Positions 36,801-48,332 of a stretch of DNA of 64,000 nt are shown piece by piece. Position 1 is the first letter of the stretch. Every line of letters begins with the position of its first letter. Source of the DNA: Paragordius varius (lineage: Eukaryota > Nematomorpha); assembly GCA_964247055.1 (NCBI GenBank), contig OZ176055.1, forward strand, positions 8,308,001-8,372,000, written 5' to 3'. The translations under genes and the position numbers were made by a program. The notes under the pieces were generated by a model. The model worked only from the letters and a program-made list of their open reading frames with translations, was not told the origin of the DNA and made no database searches.

Positions 36801-38792
36801 TTTGAGGTCTTTCCTTCATTCTTAAATGTACGCTCAACCTCTACCGTATTTTCTTATAAATCATTTAGATTAATTGCGATTACCAAATACAGAACATAAA
36901 CTGTAACTCTGACCATAATTTTTGAGATAGGTCAGTTGGCTGATTTGGCTTTATACAATTTAGTTTTTGAGATTATCATAATTCCAAAAATATTAATCTA
37001 GCTATCTTTTCCTCATTAGAGCTAAATGGTTCCATTTCTTCCTATTAAAGACCCTAAGATAAAAAACCAGCGCAAAAATTAGAAAGAATCTGTGTAGCAC
37101 GCTAATGTGATTCATATGTACTGTTTATAGTCAAATATGCCCAACGCCCTTTCTTTTTTGCAAATGTTTTTAATCAAAATTTAATAAATAAAAAACTTGG
37201 TTTAATATTTATTTATTTTTTGTGCATTTTAATACATGACTTTAGCCGGTTAATGGATATACTTACATTATATCACTATTAGTTCTGGCCGTTTGTGAAG
37301 GTGTAATTATGAAGGAATTATTAACCGATGCCACCAAATTATTAAATATTTGTGCAAAATTTAACTTAAGAAAAATATAATATAATAACTCTTTTTAATT
37401 AATTAGTATAAAAATCATCAATAAAGCAATTTAATGGTTGTTCTGCGTTTTTTATTTAAATTGCATTTTGTTATCCACTGGTTATCCGTAAACTGCAGTC
37501 ATAAGCCGTCACACCGGTCAAATATCAAGCCCATACTATTTAGTCATAATAAAGTTGAATTATATGGACAAAATATAATATTATACAGATAATTATTTTT
37601 TTTAGAAGACCGATGTACTTTTTAAACTAAATTTTTTTAAATATTAATTCATTGTTTAAATTGAATGGAAATAGAAATGTATATTCTAACACAATCTTGA
37701 AAATTTGTTAAATATAAACACTGTGACCACAAAAAAAATAACTGTTGAAATATATATTCTGATAGAAAATGGTAGCGTGATGCCTTTGGTTTTGACCGAG
37801 TGATATAACAAAGTTATATTTACTTTTGTGGTAAGTGAAGTGCTCCATATCAGAAAATGGCAAAATTTCAACACATTTTCTGTAAAAAAAATTTTGGTAA
37901 AAGCTAAATTCCAAAACTAAAATATAAACTCCCTATAAAAATCAAATCAATTTTTTTTAAATATATGTTTAGATGTGGGCTCCAAAAGCTCCAAATTTTT
38001 CCGCCCTTAAAAAATGGGGCAATTGTTTTAAAATAAATGCAGCCCAGGATTGCGCCATTTTTAAATATATGCCAAATTTAACATAAAAAAAAATATTTTT
38101 ATAAAACGGTATAAAAACGCTTTTAGTTACTACAAAAACACTTTTTCTATATTATTTGATGATGCTGAACATTTCTATCACCTCAGAATTTATTCGTCCG
38201 GCTTCAAGTTTATGTCAAATATAAATTGTGTTTTTTATAAAAAAAATACCCAAATTTCAAAGTAAACGAACCTTTAAAATAATTCTGTAGCGATAGAAAT
38301 GTTTAGCATCATCTAATTATATTGAAAAAGTGTTTAATCTAAAAGCGTTTTTATATAGTTTCCATCATAGCTAAAAATAGTATGAAGTACGTTTCAACAA
38401 TATTTTGTTAAAAATAATTTTTTGTAAAAAGTATGCATTTTTTAAAAAATTTCAAAATTTACCATATATTTAAAAATTTTATCGGGCAATTCCGGCATTT
38501 TTGAGAACTAACCCATTTTAGAAGGCGAAAGATTTAGGGACTTCCGGAGCCCACATCTTAAAATTAAAATAAAATATTGTTTTGCTTTTTATAGGGAGTG
38601 TATGATATATTTTAGTGATTTTTCGGAATGAAGCATTTAGCTTTCACTAAAAAAATTTTATTACAAAAAAGGTGCTCAAATTTCGCCATTTTCTAATAAG
38701 TAGCACTTACCACAAATGTGTAAATAACTTTCTTATATCACTCTTAAGGGCCTAAACCAAAAGCACCATGATAATCTTGATGCCTTTTCTCA

Positions 38793-38826
<34 letters not shown>

Positions 38827-38871
38827 CATCAGATTATAATTTTTAGCCCCCGATTTCGGATGCAATTATAT

Positions 38872-38904
<33 letters not shown>

Positions 38905-41900
38905 GGGAAAAATACGGTCGTTTTGTCTGAGTAATTTCAATGAAAAATTAAGGTTTGAAAAGTATAGCCTTATCTTTAGAAATAAAATATTCACCTTTTA
39001 GATATTACGTTTTATATGTATATATTTCATTTAATTTACTGTTTAAAAAGTTTTAGACATAATGCGTCATTCGTCGGACGTTTTTCTTCCAAAAAGTATC
39101 GGGGCGCTTTGCCACCCATAACTTCGGCTTCCTCAAACCCATCTATTAGGAAAGTTCAAGTAATTTCTTCCAGCACATCACCAAACAACTATAAAGCAAT
39201 CAATGATACAACTACGAATCCAAATAATTGTAGTAGGCCTATGCTCCAACGTCAAACCTCTACATCTCTGGAAACGTTAGAAACCAAATCCAAAGCTAAA
39301 AAAGGTTTAATTTTTAAGGCTTATTTATTGCGTTTTCATTTATGTAAAATAAAATGTAAAAAACTCCGTTTAATATACAGTATAAATTGAAATTACGAAA
39401 TATTTTTTGGAAATGACACCAATCAAGTTAAAAATTATATCGCTGTTGATAAAATTGCGCTGTAATTTTGTAAATTTAAAATCTTAGGTGAGGTTGCGTT
39501 AAAAAGAATAAAGTTCAAAGTTTAAAATTAGTTTGTTGCACTTTTTTACCTAAATAACTGTTAAATGACTACAGAATCGCCCTCAATCATTGAACTATCA
39601 ACGGTTCAAAAAATTGCTCTAATATACATTCGTCGCCTTAAATATTTTGTGGCTCGGAGAAAGTTTAAAGAAGCTCTCAAACCGTACGATGTTAAAGATG
39701 TTTTAGAGCAATACTCAGCCGGTCACATTGATTTGTTATCACGGGTTAAAAATCTTCAACATAGGTAACACATCGTTAGCTATAAAATTATTTAGGTTTG
39801 ATATGATACTGGGAAAGCAAGGCACTAAAACCAAAGACTTATACATTTCCAATTACAGTTTAGCTTCCAGGATCGTTAATACAGAACGACAGGTTATAAT
39901 CCTATTATTTGAGGAAAAAATCTTAGTTTGTAAATAAATATAATTGTAATCTTTTCCTCCTATCCTAAAAAGGTCGATGAAATAGAAAAGAAAATTGACG
40001 AAATATTAGAGACTCAAAGAATGGTGTTGGCAACTTTATTGGCTATCAGAAAGCAGGGTAGTGATACATCTCAGTTACAATCGCAAACTAGCCCTGAGGA
40101 TGGTATAAAAACATGCAAATATAAATAGGGTTGATCAAGTTTTTGATCGTTTAAAAAACCGATCGACCACTTATAACTGCACATCTTAACCAGTCATTTA
40201 TATTCAAATGTATAAATATGACTAATTTATTTGAAACCAAAGTGGCCAGACAAATTAAAAATTAGTATAATAGCAATAAATTTGTTCAAAAATTTTAACC
40301 AAGTATATTGAATACTAAATAGGAAAACTAATTAAATAACGTAATATTTTTCTCAAATGCAAAATATGCTTTCCAAATTTTCATATAATATCAGGCGGAA
40401 GCGATAGTAGGTAGGGCGCCGACTCTTAGATTTTGTGTATGGAGTGGCAGAGTTGGATTGCGAAAATTTTTCATCAACCATGTCAATTTGCCATGGGCAG
40501 GCAAGTGTTAAACTTTCACAAGTCCTGATACAAACTAAGCCCTTACTCTTTTAAAAAAAATTTAAACTGTATGTTTATTTATTTTTCTAATTCTGATATA
40601 ATTTCAAAAGCAACAATTAGTTAAAGCCCGTGTCATAATCTTTTGTATTTCGCCCAAGATTAAATTATATTAAAAATCTTTTATTTTTTCTACCTTACCA
40701 AATATATGCAATATACTTTATGATAGATAATAATATAATTATATATTTAGGGGTAAGGTAGACTATTTTGTTAGCCAGCTTTTCATTTATCTAAATATTG
40801 AATGTTTTTTTCCGGCTTTTTTGCTTTTTACATAAGAGCACTACTTAACCCATCGTTACCTTTTCATTTTTTGTAGGCGCTCACATTTTGGGGTTGTTTT
40901 ACTATCCAATAAACTTATAAAAAATTAAGCTTTGATAAATGTTTTGGTCAAAATTTAATTATCCAGTATCCTGTATTATAAATTCTATAATTACTTTTAT
41001 TTTAATGACCATGATTGACATAGGTCCAAAGGGCGATTGAAACAAACAGCTGATATGATTAATAAATATCAAAAATTTGGTGCTAAAATGAAATTTTAAG
41101 TTTTTTGAAGTTAATTATTTATTATTAACTAAACTATTAATTTCTCTGCCTGTTGTTTAAACGATTCAAAAAAATCCACAGAAAAAAATGGTGGCGAAAA
41201 AAGTTGAGATGGGGATGTTTTTACATTTTTATAATTTTTAATAAGAATTTTGAATCATGCGCTTAAAAGGCTTAAGAATGCACATTTTTATATTCGAAAT
41301 CGCATTGGGGTATAGAACTAGCCCAATTAGAGTTTAAATATATAAGTTAAAAGTATAGTTTTATAACTTAATAATTAAGAAGATTTGAAAATATTTCTTA
41401 TTTATAGCTTTAATATGAATCCTTCATAGTCCCCAGCCTTTACCCAAAATATAATTTTGTTTTTGATAGTAGCTAAGGTTGAAAAAGTCGATATAATTTT
41501 TTTAAGCCCAACTCTAAAATCTTCAAAGTGCATTTATCTATCAGATTCATCTATATATTTATAAAAATGGAAAATGCTGGCTTTGTGATCTGTTTCTGGA
41601 AGACCGGTAGACCCATTCAAATCCAAATGTCGAAAAAATATAATCATTAATGAATGGCCCAACAGCTTCGCCCTTTTTTGAATTAGGACCCCAGTTCGGG
41701 CCCGCCCCGTGTGATAAACGGGTCGAAGTCTACAAAAATCGTGTCTTTGAGACAATTTTCCGGAGGACGTGTAGGACCATTCGATTTCAAATATAATTTT
41801 TTTACCTTTTTTTGATTTCGCCCAACCTCACATTTTTAAAATAGGCCCTCTTTTTACCCGCTCCCCCCCCCGTAAAATGTCATTTTTTCAAAAAAACAAG

Positions 41901-44895
41901 TCCACAAAAATAATTTTTAGAATCTATTATTCGCCCAAGGTATAAAACCGTAAATATTCAATGAGATTATTAGGTGTTCCCTGTTAAAAGGCAAAAATTA
42001 TGGTCGTGCGTTTGTTTATATTGGCTGCTGGGTAAGGAGATACCCGCTAAAAACTGCCCCGTCATACCTAAATAGCGTCAGAAAACTTATCTGGCCATAT
42101 GAGTACAATAGAAGCTTAAATATTACCCTTAACAAGGCAAATATATACAAAGTGCGGTTTTTTAAAATTACCGTTTATTAGTCCCTTCGTGCCCTGAAAA
42201 ATGCGCCACCATAGAATGATTTAGTTTTGAGGTAATTTTTCAAAAAATCAATGAGAGCATATGGAATCAATCATTATTCCAGGTATTCTCCGTAAAAAGG
42301 CAAAATTTAAGCCCAGCGGTTTTTTAAATCAGCGGTTAATTAGACCATTTCCCTGAAAAATGCGTCTCCATATACAGGTATTACCCGAATTAAGGCAAAA
42401 ATTTTAATCGGGTGTTATGTTTCGCCCCTGGTTAGGGTACCCGCATAAAACTGCGTCACCATATCGACATGCCTTTGGAGCCGAATTTTAGAAAACCTAA
42501 AAAACTGATAGGAACATATGGAATCCATAATAATTCCAAATATTCCCCATATAAAGGCAAAAATTTTGTCAAACGCTTTTTTATACCTGCCCCTGGGTAA
42601 GGAGCTACCCGCCAAAAACTGCCCCAGAAATTGCGTACTTTTGAAGCGAATTTTCAGAAAATTGAAGCCAGATGAACTCATTAAAAGCTTGAAATATTAG
42701 CCGTACTAGGTAAAAAAAGTCAGGGTTTTTTTTATTAACCGTTAATTTTAGGCCCTATGCCCTAATAACATTAGTGCTAGGGTTTTTTTTCGAATAACCC
42801 ATGAGACGATGGTATCAAAGATGATTCCAAATATTTGTCCTATAAAGAGAAAGAATTCAACTCAGAGCTTTTTCCATATAGGTCTATGGGTAGGGGTCTA
42901 CCGGTTTAAAACTGAGACGCCATACAAAAATAGCGTGGTTTTGGAGCAAATTTTCAAAAACTTAAGAAGCCATACGAGTTCAGTTAATTAAATTTCTGTG
43001 GAATTGGTATAATATCATTCTTTCCTTAAAAAAGAAACCACACATTTATTTTTATATTCCTTAACACTTGAATACAACTTCATTTCAGTCCTTCGATTCA
43101 AATTGGGGTATTTTGATACCCCAGGGTTGTTTAAAATTAAATTCTTCAAAAAATATGGAAGAAATCGACGGCAAATTGCACTTATATAACATTAATAAAC
43201 CGAAATATATAAAAAAAAATTTATTTATAACTACTTGATATTATTTATTTTAAGCTAAAACCGAAAGGTAAAAATTTAGTCGACGTGACATGTGTGCAAT
43301 GGTAAAATTGAAAAATAATACAAAATAAACCTATTTTTCTATCAATGTTAGATGTAATTCAAATAATAGCTTTAATATTCCCCTTAAAATTAAATGAAGA
43401 CGATATTTTGCAAAAATGGCATCGAAGTAATTTGACATGGAACTTTTTTTTATAACAAAATTTATTTAGATACTTTGGAATATTCATATTAATTTTATTA
43501 GGATAGAAGCATAAATTCAAATTGCGACCGTCCCTTCCGTATTTTTTTTAAAATCATAACTTATCTGGGGTATTTAAATAACCCAATTTGAATCGAAGTG
43601 TTAATCCCAGTTGTGCGAACACAATTTCAAAATAAAACTTTTAACCATGATTTAGTAAAACGAAAATTTTTAAAATAAACCCAATAATTGTTGAATATTA
43701 ACTTTAATAAGGGACAGTTTTAATATGGTCTATATCGAGTATATTTGAGGCAAAAATCCGTAAAAGAATAATAATTAAAGACATTCTTTTTATAAATATG
43801 TTTTAGTTATCTCCATTATATCTATTTATTGCAAATTATTAAGAATAATTATTGGTGAAACTACGTCGCGAAGCGTGACAGGGCCAGCTATTATTTTGTA
43901 TTAATTTGTTTGCACAATAATAAGTTTTAATGTTATTATGCGTTAAAATGGTCTTTTTGATACTTAAGAAGCGCGTTCAATGGTGGCATTAATAAATGTG
44001 GAGTCAAAATAACTTTTTTAAAAATTATGCAATTAAAATAGTGACATATTTAAGTTTTGTTTACTCATTCTAATAGCTACAAATTACATCATTTGAGTCA
44101 AATCGCTCTAACCGATACTTAGATATTAGCATTTACAAAGTGTAAAGTTATCTAATTTATTATTCATAAATATTATATGATTTTGTTCAATTAACATATA
44201 TATTACATTTGTTAAGAGTCCGAATAATAGACATAATTAACAAGAATACTAAAAACCCATTTTTAATTATACATTATTTTTGGCATGCTATTATATCATA
44301 TCTGGTTCACAAAAATTTTTGACCTCTTACTCTAAGGATTAAAATCATATTTATACAGTTATAAAACTTTACATGGGCTTACATCCGAAAGTTATAAAAA
44401 GTTTTATTATATAGTTTCAATTTTGAATGATATTTTTAATTTTTAAATTTATTTATAGATAAACAGACAATGGTGCATCAAAATATCCTCATGAATCAAA
44501 ACATTATTGAATGTGATAATCCCAATGATAATGATGTTAATCCTTACATAAAACAACAACAAGAAATTATGGTACCATCTACGCTGCCCGCTACAAAAGT
44601 TGAATCACTCAAGCTTAGTGGTTTCAAGCGGTCTAACCCAACCAATTATCAAAGTTTACGTAGGAAACAAAAAATACGCCGGGTAAAACAAAAAACGCAT
44701 CTCTTCCCTAGTATCAAACCCGCAACAACTCTCCAACTCCATGAGAATGAACAAGAAAAATTTAAAACGACTGAATTAAATTTTGACAATGAACAATCTG
44801 ACGATAAAACTAATCATATGCATTTGACGACATTGAATCGCTTTTCATCCCAAAAACCGATTTTAACTGATATACCAGAAGAAAATATAATGTGA
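27894..44895 (+). CDS. KCNQ: KCNQ voltage-gated potassium channel (Kv7, KCNQ1-like)
   Basis: Exons 27894-28249, 30055-30145, 30788-30914, 30976-31151, 33242-33370, 33513-33623, 36350-36561, 39057-39304, 39575-39764, 39796-39892, 39973-40102, 44459-44895 (TGA) join in frame to 767 aa. S1 is [19 protein letters not shown]4 runs [20 protein letters not shown]5 contains [16 protein letters not shown], and the filter is TVGYGD (~298-303). S6 is [19 protein letters not shown]. Helix A follows with the IQ-like [12 protein letters not shown]; helix B/C has [20 protein letters not shown] and [15 protein letters not shown]; then a coiled tail ([11 protein letters not shown]). Tetrameric plasma-membrane channel, PIP2 and calmodulin dependent by family knowledge. 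The start ATG at 27894 is one choice: an in-frame ATG at 27825 or an upstream exon is possible. Skipping the last splice gives a stop at 40128. Confidence 0.93.
28930..29757. mobile_element. MITE family 2-type ends enclosing a retroelement scrap
   Basis: Left end near 28930 ('aaaagtaaaccggagatatt', 'gcaaaaatatgaaggcaaat') and right end 'ttttgtctatataattttaa', 'tttttactgtgta' match family 2. The interior 'aaaactcattgtttcaaag' matches the copy at 23278. It is longer than other copies because the GIY-YIG fragment at 29161-29450 lies within it. Confidence 0.4.
29161..29450 (+). mobile_element. Fragment of a Penelope-like retroelement (GIY-YIG endonuclease), broken
   Basis: Reads [28 protein letters not shown], then [18 protein letters not shown], the GIY-YIG endonuclease layout at the C-terminus of Penelope-like elements (GVY.I.C...YiGqTGR...R..EH...iAeHa...gH.id). 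It is a short, broken remnant; no reverse transcriptase is seen upstream. Lies in KCNQ intron 28250-30054. Confidence 0.6.
31320..31577. mobile_element. Decayed TTAA MITE, right half
   Basis: 'ttagataggagcataattta', 'ctggaaccgtcccttttag', 'taccccaattttaatcgaaa' then TTAA match the right half of the copies at 43061-43604 and 50803-51349. The left end is not recognisable. In KCNQ intron 31152-33241. Confidence 0.5.
31929..33071. mobile_element. Second copy of the TAA-flanked palindromic transposon
   Basis: Starts CACTGTGTGCAAAAATATTT and ends TTTTTTGCACACAGTG, with TAA before (31926-31928) and after (33072-33074). Same body order and central palindrome ('gtggaatatcaaccaaaaat ccgtgcatatccc') as 17769-18975. 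Sits in the KCNQ S4-S5 intron, ending 170 bases before the next exon. Confidence 0.65.
34420..35815 (-). mobile_element. Tandem array of a Helitron-like unit (block C)
   Basis: Three imperfect copies of one unit start near 34442, 35004 and 35465. Each reads, in order, 'agcgggtaaaaag', 'gcgagacgactatgttcggc', 'cacgttctcc', 'gacacgatttttgtgg', 'ggggcctattt', 'gcattcattgatgattatat'; the first and third also keep 'tctaccggttttcctgtacc', which the second lacks. The same text appears inverted in blocks B and D, so this array faces the other way. Chance frames such as 35129-35338 and 35564-35800 reflect the repeat, not genes. In KCNQ intron 33624-36349. Confidence 0.6.
37563..37690. repeat. Half copy of MITE family 2
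   Basis: 'atatggacaaaatataatat' with 'agaccgatgtactttttaaa' and 'attcattgtttaaattgaa' match the left half of the family. It is cut by, or abuts, the foldback that begins at 37758. Confidence 0.35.
37758..38793. mobile_element. Long foldback element (~1.04 kb), copy 1
   Basis: The left arm 'ttctgatagaaaatggtag' / 'gatgcctttggttttgacc' / 'agatgtgggctccaaaagc' is mirrored by 'ggagcccacatctt' / 'gcctaaaccaaaagcacc' / 'atgccttttctcag'. The arms extend nearly to the centre, which itself holds an inverted 'gatgatgctgaacatttcta' pair. A second copy is at 54664-55602 and a partial one at 50342-50570. No coding; two small minus-strand open frames here are by-products. Confidence 0.6.
38793..38904. repeat. 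Two (TA)n microsatellites
   Basis: About 32 bases of pure TA end at 38824 and a second TA-rich run spans about 38869-38904, at the edge of the foldback element. TA tracts of similar length occur at 52899-52921, 58353-58388 and 61446-61470. Confidence 0.8.
40393..40470 (+). repeat. tRNA-like sequence, possible SINE head or tRNA relic
   Basis: 'gcggaagcgatagtaggtag' followed by 'ggcgccgactcttagat' and, 36 bases on, 'gagttggattgc' follows a tRNA order: D-arm/A-box-like AGCnnAGTnGGTAGnGC, an anticodon-arm-like GACTCTTA as in tRNA-Lys(CTT), and a weak B box. Arms do not pair well, so not a functional tRNA. GC is well above the surroundings. Confidence 0.3.
41530..43890 (+). mobile_element. Helitron-like element (block D), carries a nested TTAA MITE
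   Basis: In KCNQ intron 40103-44458. Begins with the block C unit inverted ('aatgctggctttgtgatctg', 'agaccggtagacccattca', 'cttcgcccttttttgaatt') and passes into the block A tandem repeats. It ends 'ctacgtcgcgaagcgtgaca' 'gggccagcta', the same terminus as block A but with T instead of G after CTA. The last 290 bases align end to end with 3130-3430 once the insert at 43061-43604 is removed. Confidence 0.62.
43061..43604. mobile_element. TTAA MITE nested in Helitron block D
   Basis: TTAA + CACTTGAATACAAC ... TTCGATTCAAATTGGGG at the left and CCCAATTTGAATCGAAGTG + TTAA at the right. The empty site is preserved in block A (3154-3165 'tttcccttgatccc'), which shows a clean insertion into a TTAA-like site. 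Same family as 19182-19763. Confidence 0.68.
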
Positions 44896-47800
44896 ATTAG
44901 GGATCGAACTCAAAACCATACTTATCGAAAAAGCTTGGTGCTAAAAAACAATCCTTGATTATTATTTCGTAAAAAAAGATGTGCTTACATTTGGTCAAAC
45001 AGAGAGAAAAGTTTTAGAATAGAATTGAGAGGAACAAATAAATCTAGTCATCAAAATCGTCAAACATTTACAATATATTACTTTATAATGATATGTATTA
45101 CTTTTTTTGTACATGGTCAACTATATAATAATGCCCGCATTTATTATATATTTTTACTAACACCAACCAATAAATAAATAAATAAATAAATTGTACAAAA
45201 AAGTTTTTTAACATCCATGCGTTTTTATAAATAATTTATGTGACCTGTTCAGGTTTTAGTTAAATATCCTCGAAAAGTTTTTATATGAAAAATAAAAGTT
45301 ATGTTCGGAAAAATAGTAAAGGATAATTTCGGATTTGTTTCAAATTTATATATTTAAGTATTTAGTTTTAATGTATATAGATTATTAAAATAAATAGGGG
45401 ATTAGGTATCATTTCCTTGTACATCTATATATATATATATATTCTATTAACGAAATAATTGATAAATTTTTTTATAAAAAATTAATACATTATATAAATG
45501 AATCACTATAGATTACTTTGTGGTATTTTTTTAACAAAATAATTTTGATCATAAATTATTAAAATAACCCACAGATGTTAAAATAATTATCCGTCTATGA
45601 CGCAAATCCCTAAAAATACCATTTCAATAATAATATTTCTGTTCAAACGAATCAAATGAAATTTATATTTTTGCCAATACTTTCAATTATTTTTTGAACA
45701 TTCGATTATTGGGTTCAAATTCAAATAAATTTTATATTAAGCAACATCTAGGACTGATATAACAAAATGTATGGTTTTTTTAAAATGAATTTAATTTTAT
45801 TTACAAGACTTGGAATAATCATAGTTTCCAGTAGCATATGGTTTAAAAGCAACTATTGTCATGATTAAAACAATTCTCACTTAGATGACGTAACATTAAT
45901 TTTCATTTTATTGCAATCAGACTCTATTACAAATCAGACCATACTGTACTGTATATACAGCGCGTCTCAAACAATTTTTATAATACAATATATACAATAG
46001 ATTTCATACCAGAAAAATATGCACACAAGTACAGGAATAAAAATTTTATTGAACCAAAATTCTAAATAAAAATAATTAAAAATATAATATATATGAATAT
46101 GAGTACTCAGCTAAATAAATAAATATATTATCAGCAATTGTAATTAAGATATATATATATAGAGCGCAAATCTATTGTTTTTTTGCGTTTTTCCAATACA
46201 TATAAATTACAATATTCGTGTATATTGTAATATATTAATATACTATTTTTGCATGTACAAATTTTTAAGTTATAACTGGAAATAATATAAGTATTTCATA
46301 ATACAAAATATCATCTTTATCATATTATTTCCACCGTTAATTATCATTTTTTGATCCATTTTAAACAGCGCCACTGTAAAATCTCCATATTTCGTGATGT
46401 ATATACACACAGTTATAACCCCCCTTACACAGTTTAAAAACAAACAAACAATATATTAATATATTACATTATGTTATGGGGAATATATGGGAAAAAAACA
46501 AAAGACACAATGTGTAGTATCTTTCGTATATATTAACGCCATGTCAACATATGAAGCATATTTATAATATATATATGTATATATTGTTTACGCGATATTA
46601 CAATAAGAAAATTTTTGCATATATATATCGCTATTTTTACCGTTATTATTCATTATCGGCATACAAATTTCAATTTATTTCACTACTTTGTAACGAGATA
46701 CATAACAAATTATATATATAAATAGTTTATGGCTAAATATGCCAAAAATATTATGTTGTGCATTCTAATTACCCACAAAAACTAAAATAGGATAAGTTAA
46801 TTTTATCAAACCTATAATTCCGGTTCATTTCCATATTTTTATATTCAAATATCGATAATGAACTATTCAATTTTATTCAATAATGGCATATTCCAAAAAA
46901 CACTTTGAATATACCTTGAATATATCTTATAAATTTAGCAGGAATGCACTGGGAAATGGTGCTCAATCGCTTACCAGACAAAAATATTCTTATACATTAA
47001 TATGTTGAAGAATTCATCATAACATATAATCTATAAAGGTAAAAATATTAAATGAATCTTTTTTAGCTAACTTCATGGTCAGTAACGGTCTTACATTCTG
47101 GTAGTTTGTCCGCAAAAAATAATTTAGAATTTATGACTAAGGCTATAACTGTATTATGTGTTTTAAACCGAAAATATTAACATTCATTGTAAACTATTGC
47201 ATTTGCGTGCTATTTTCTGTAGGAGTAATTAATAAAATTATTAACTTTAACTAAATAAAGTCTAAAAAAATAGTATCATAATTTATTATCCAAAATATTT
47301 GCCCTTAAATATCCATATCCGATCACCGCCAGATTCCTAGCCGATTGATGGAAAACACACATAACAAGCCTTTTTATTTATATAATTCTTTCTGCGCTAA
47401 AATTTACACATTAAAACAATCATAGATTGATACTAATCATATCTGATTTCATATACTTTTTGTTATATAACCCCTTTCAAAAGATTTGTTAATTAAAAAC
47501 CGTATCATTTTTTCGCAGTATTGCAAAGTATTCTCTGGAAGACTAAAAATATTGCATTTTGAGTGGAGCTAAAACATATTTTCCCTCATTGGTAAGAAAC
47601 AATATACATGTGGGAATTAGAGATTTCGTAAACTACAACTCTTCACATATATGTATACGTAGGATAACATGGATTATTATATATTTTAGATGTCATGTAT
47701 GTTATAATTATATAATTAGTTTTTTATATTAATTAATTTTTACTCTATTTTTGTGTATACATATATGTTTTATCAATAATATTTTCACATCTTTCTATAC

Positions 47801-48332
47801 CTCGTATCATGTGCACTCACTGTTAGCTGTTTTACAATGTAAAAATATTTTTTAGCTAAAACAAAACGCTTTTACTTGTAAATTTAAAAATATTTTATGA
47901 TAAATTTTTTTGATGGCTCGCTTTACTTAAGTTGTCTCATTCTTCTTGGATAGTATATGTTTAGCACGCACCAGGAATATTTAATTATTTTATTATTATG
48001 ATTGTTTTTCCTTAACAGTAAGTAATTTTTTTGTTTAAATCATATCATTAATGTAAAAGCCTGTTCTTGTGCTTTTTTGTAGTTTTAGCTTGTTGTCAAA
48101 AAAAACTCTTTAAATCTTTATTAGAAAAATTTTTTTCAAAATTTTACGGTGAACTACAAACAAGTACTTTTCCAAATAAAAAAAATTTAATGGCCATAGC
48201 GTTCCAAAGGTTTTTTAAACATTTTATATAAGACCTTGATGCATTTTATGCAAAATGAGCTAAATTTATTTATTGAGATATTGGTTATATCATTTTTACT
48301 TTATAGGTTTTGGTAAATTATAGGCCCCAAAA
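44896..48332. other. Intergenic region between KCNQ and DGK
   Basis: Holds the KCNQ 3' UTR; an AATAAA at 45037-45042 is a plausible polyadenylation signal, and an (AATA)n run lies at 45171-45190. The rest is very AT-rich with many short TA tracts. The DGK promoter and 5' UTR must be in the right part. No further gene, RNA or clear repeat was seen. Confidence 0.45.

Noticed and set aside
37686-37914. Two overlapping minus-strand frames
   Set aside because: They fall in the foldback arm, with no homology.
40380-40500. Additional KCNQ exon ([16 protein letters not shown]...)
   Set aside because: The open frame is not in the phase required after exon 39973-40102; the tRNA-like reading explains the GC content better.
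44470-44895. Separate single-exon gene
   Set aside because: An acceptor at 44458 and phase match to KCNQ exon 39973-40102 make it a KCNQ C-terminal exon; no own promoter or homology seen.
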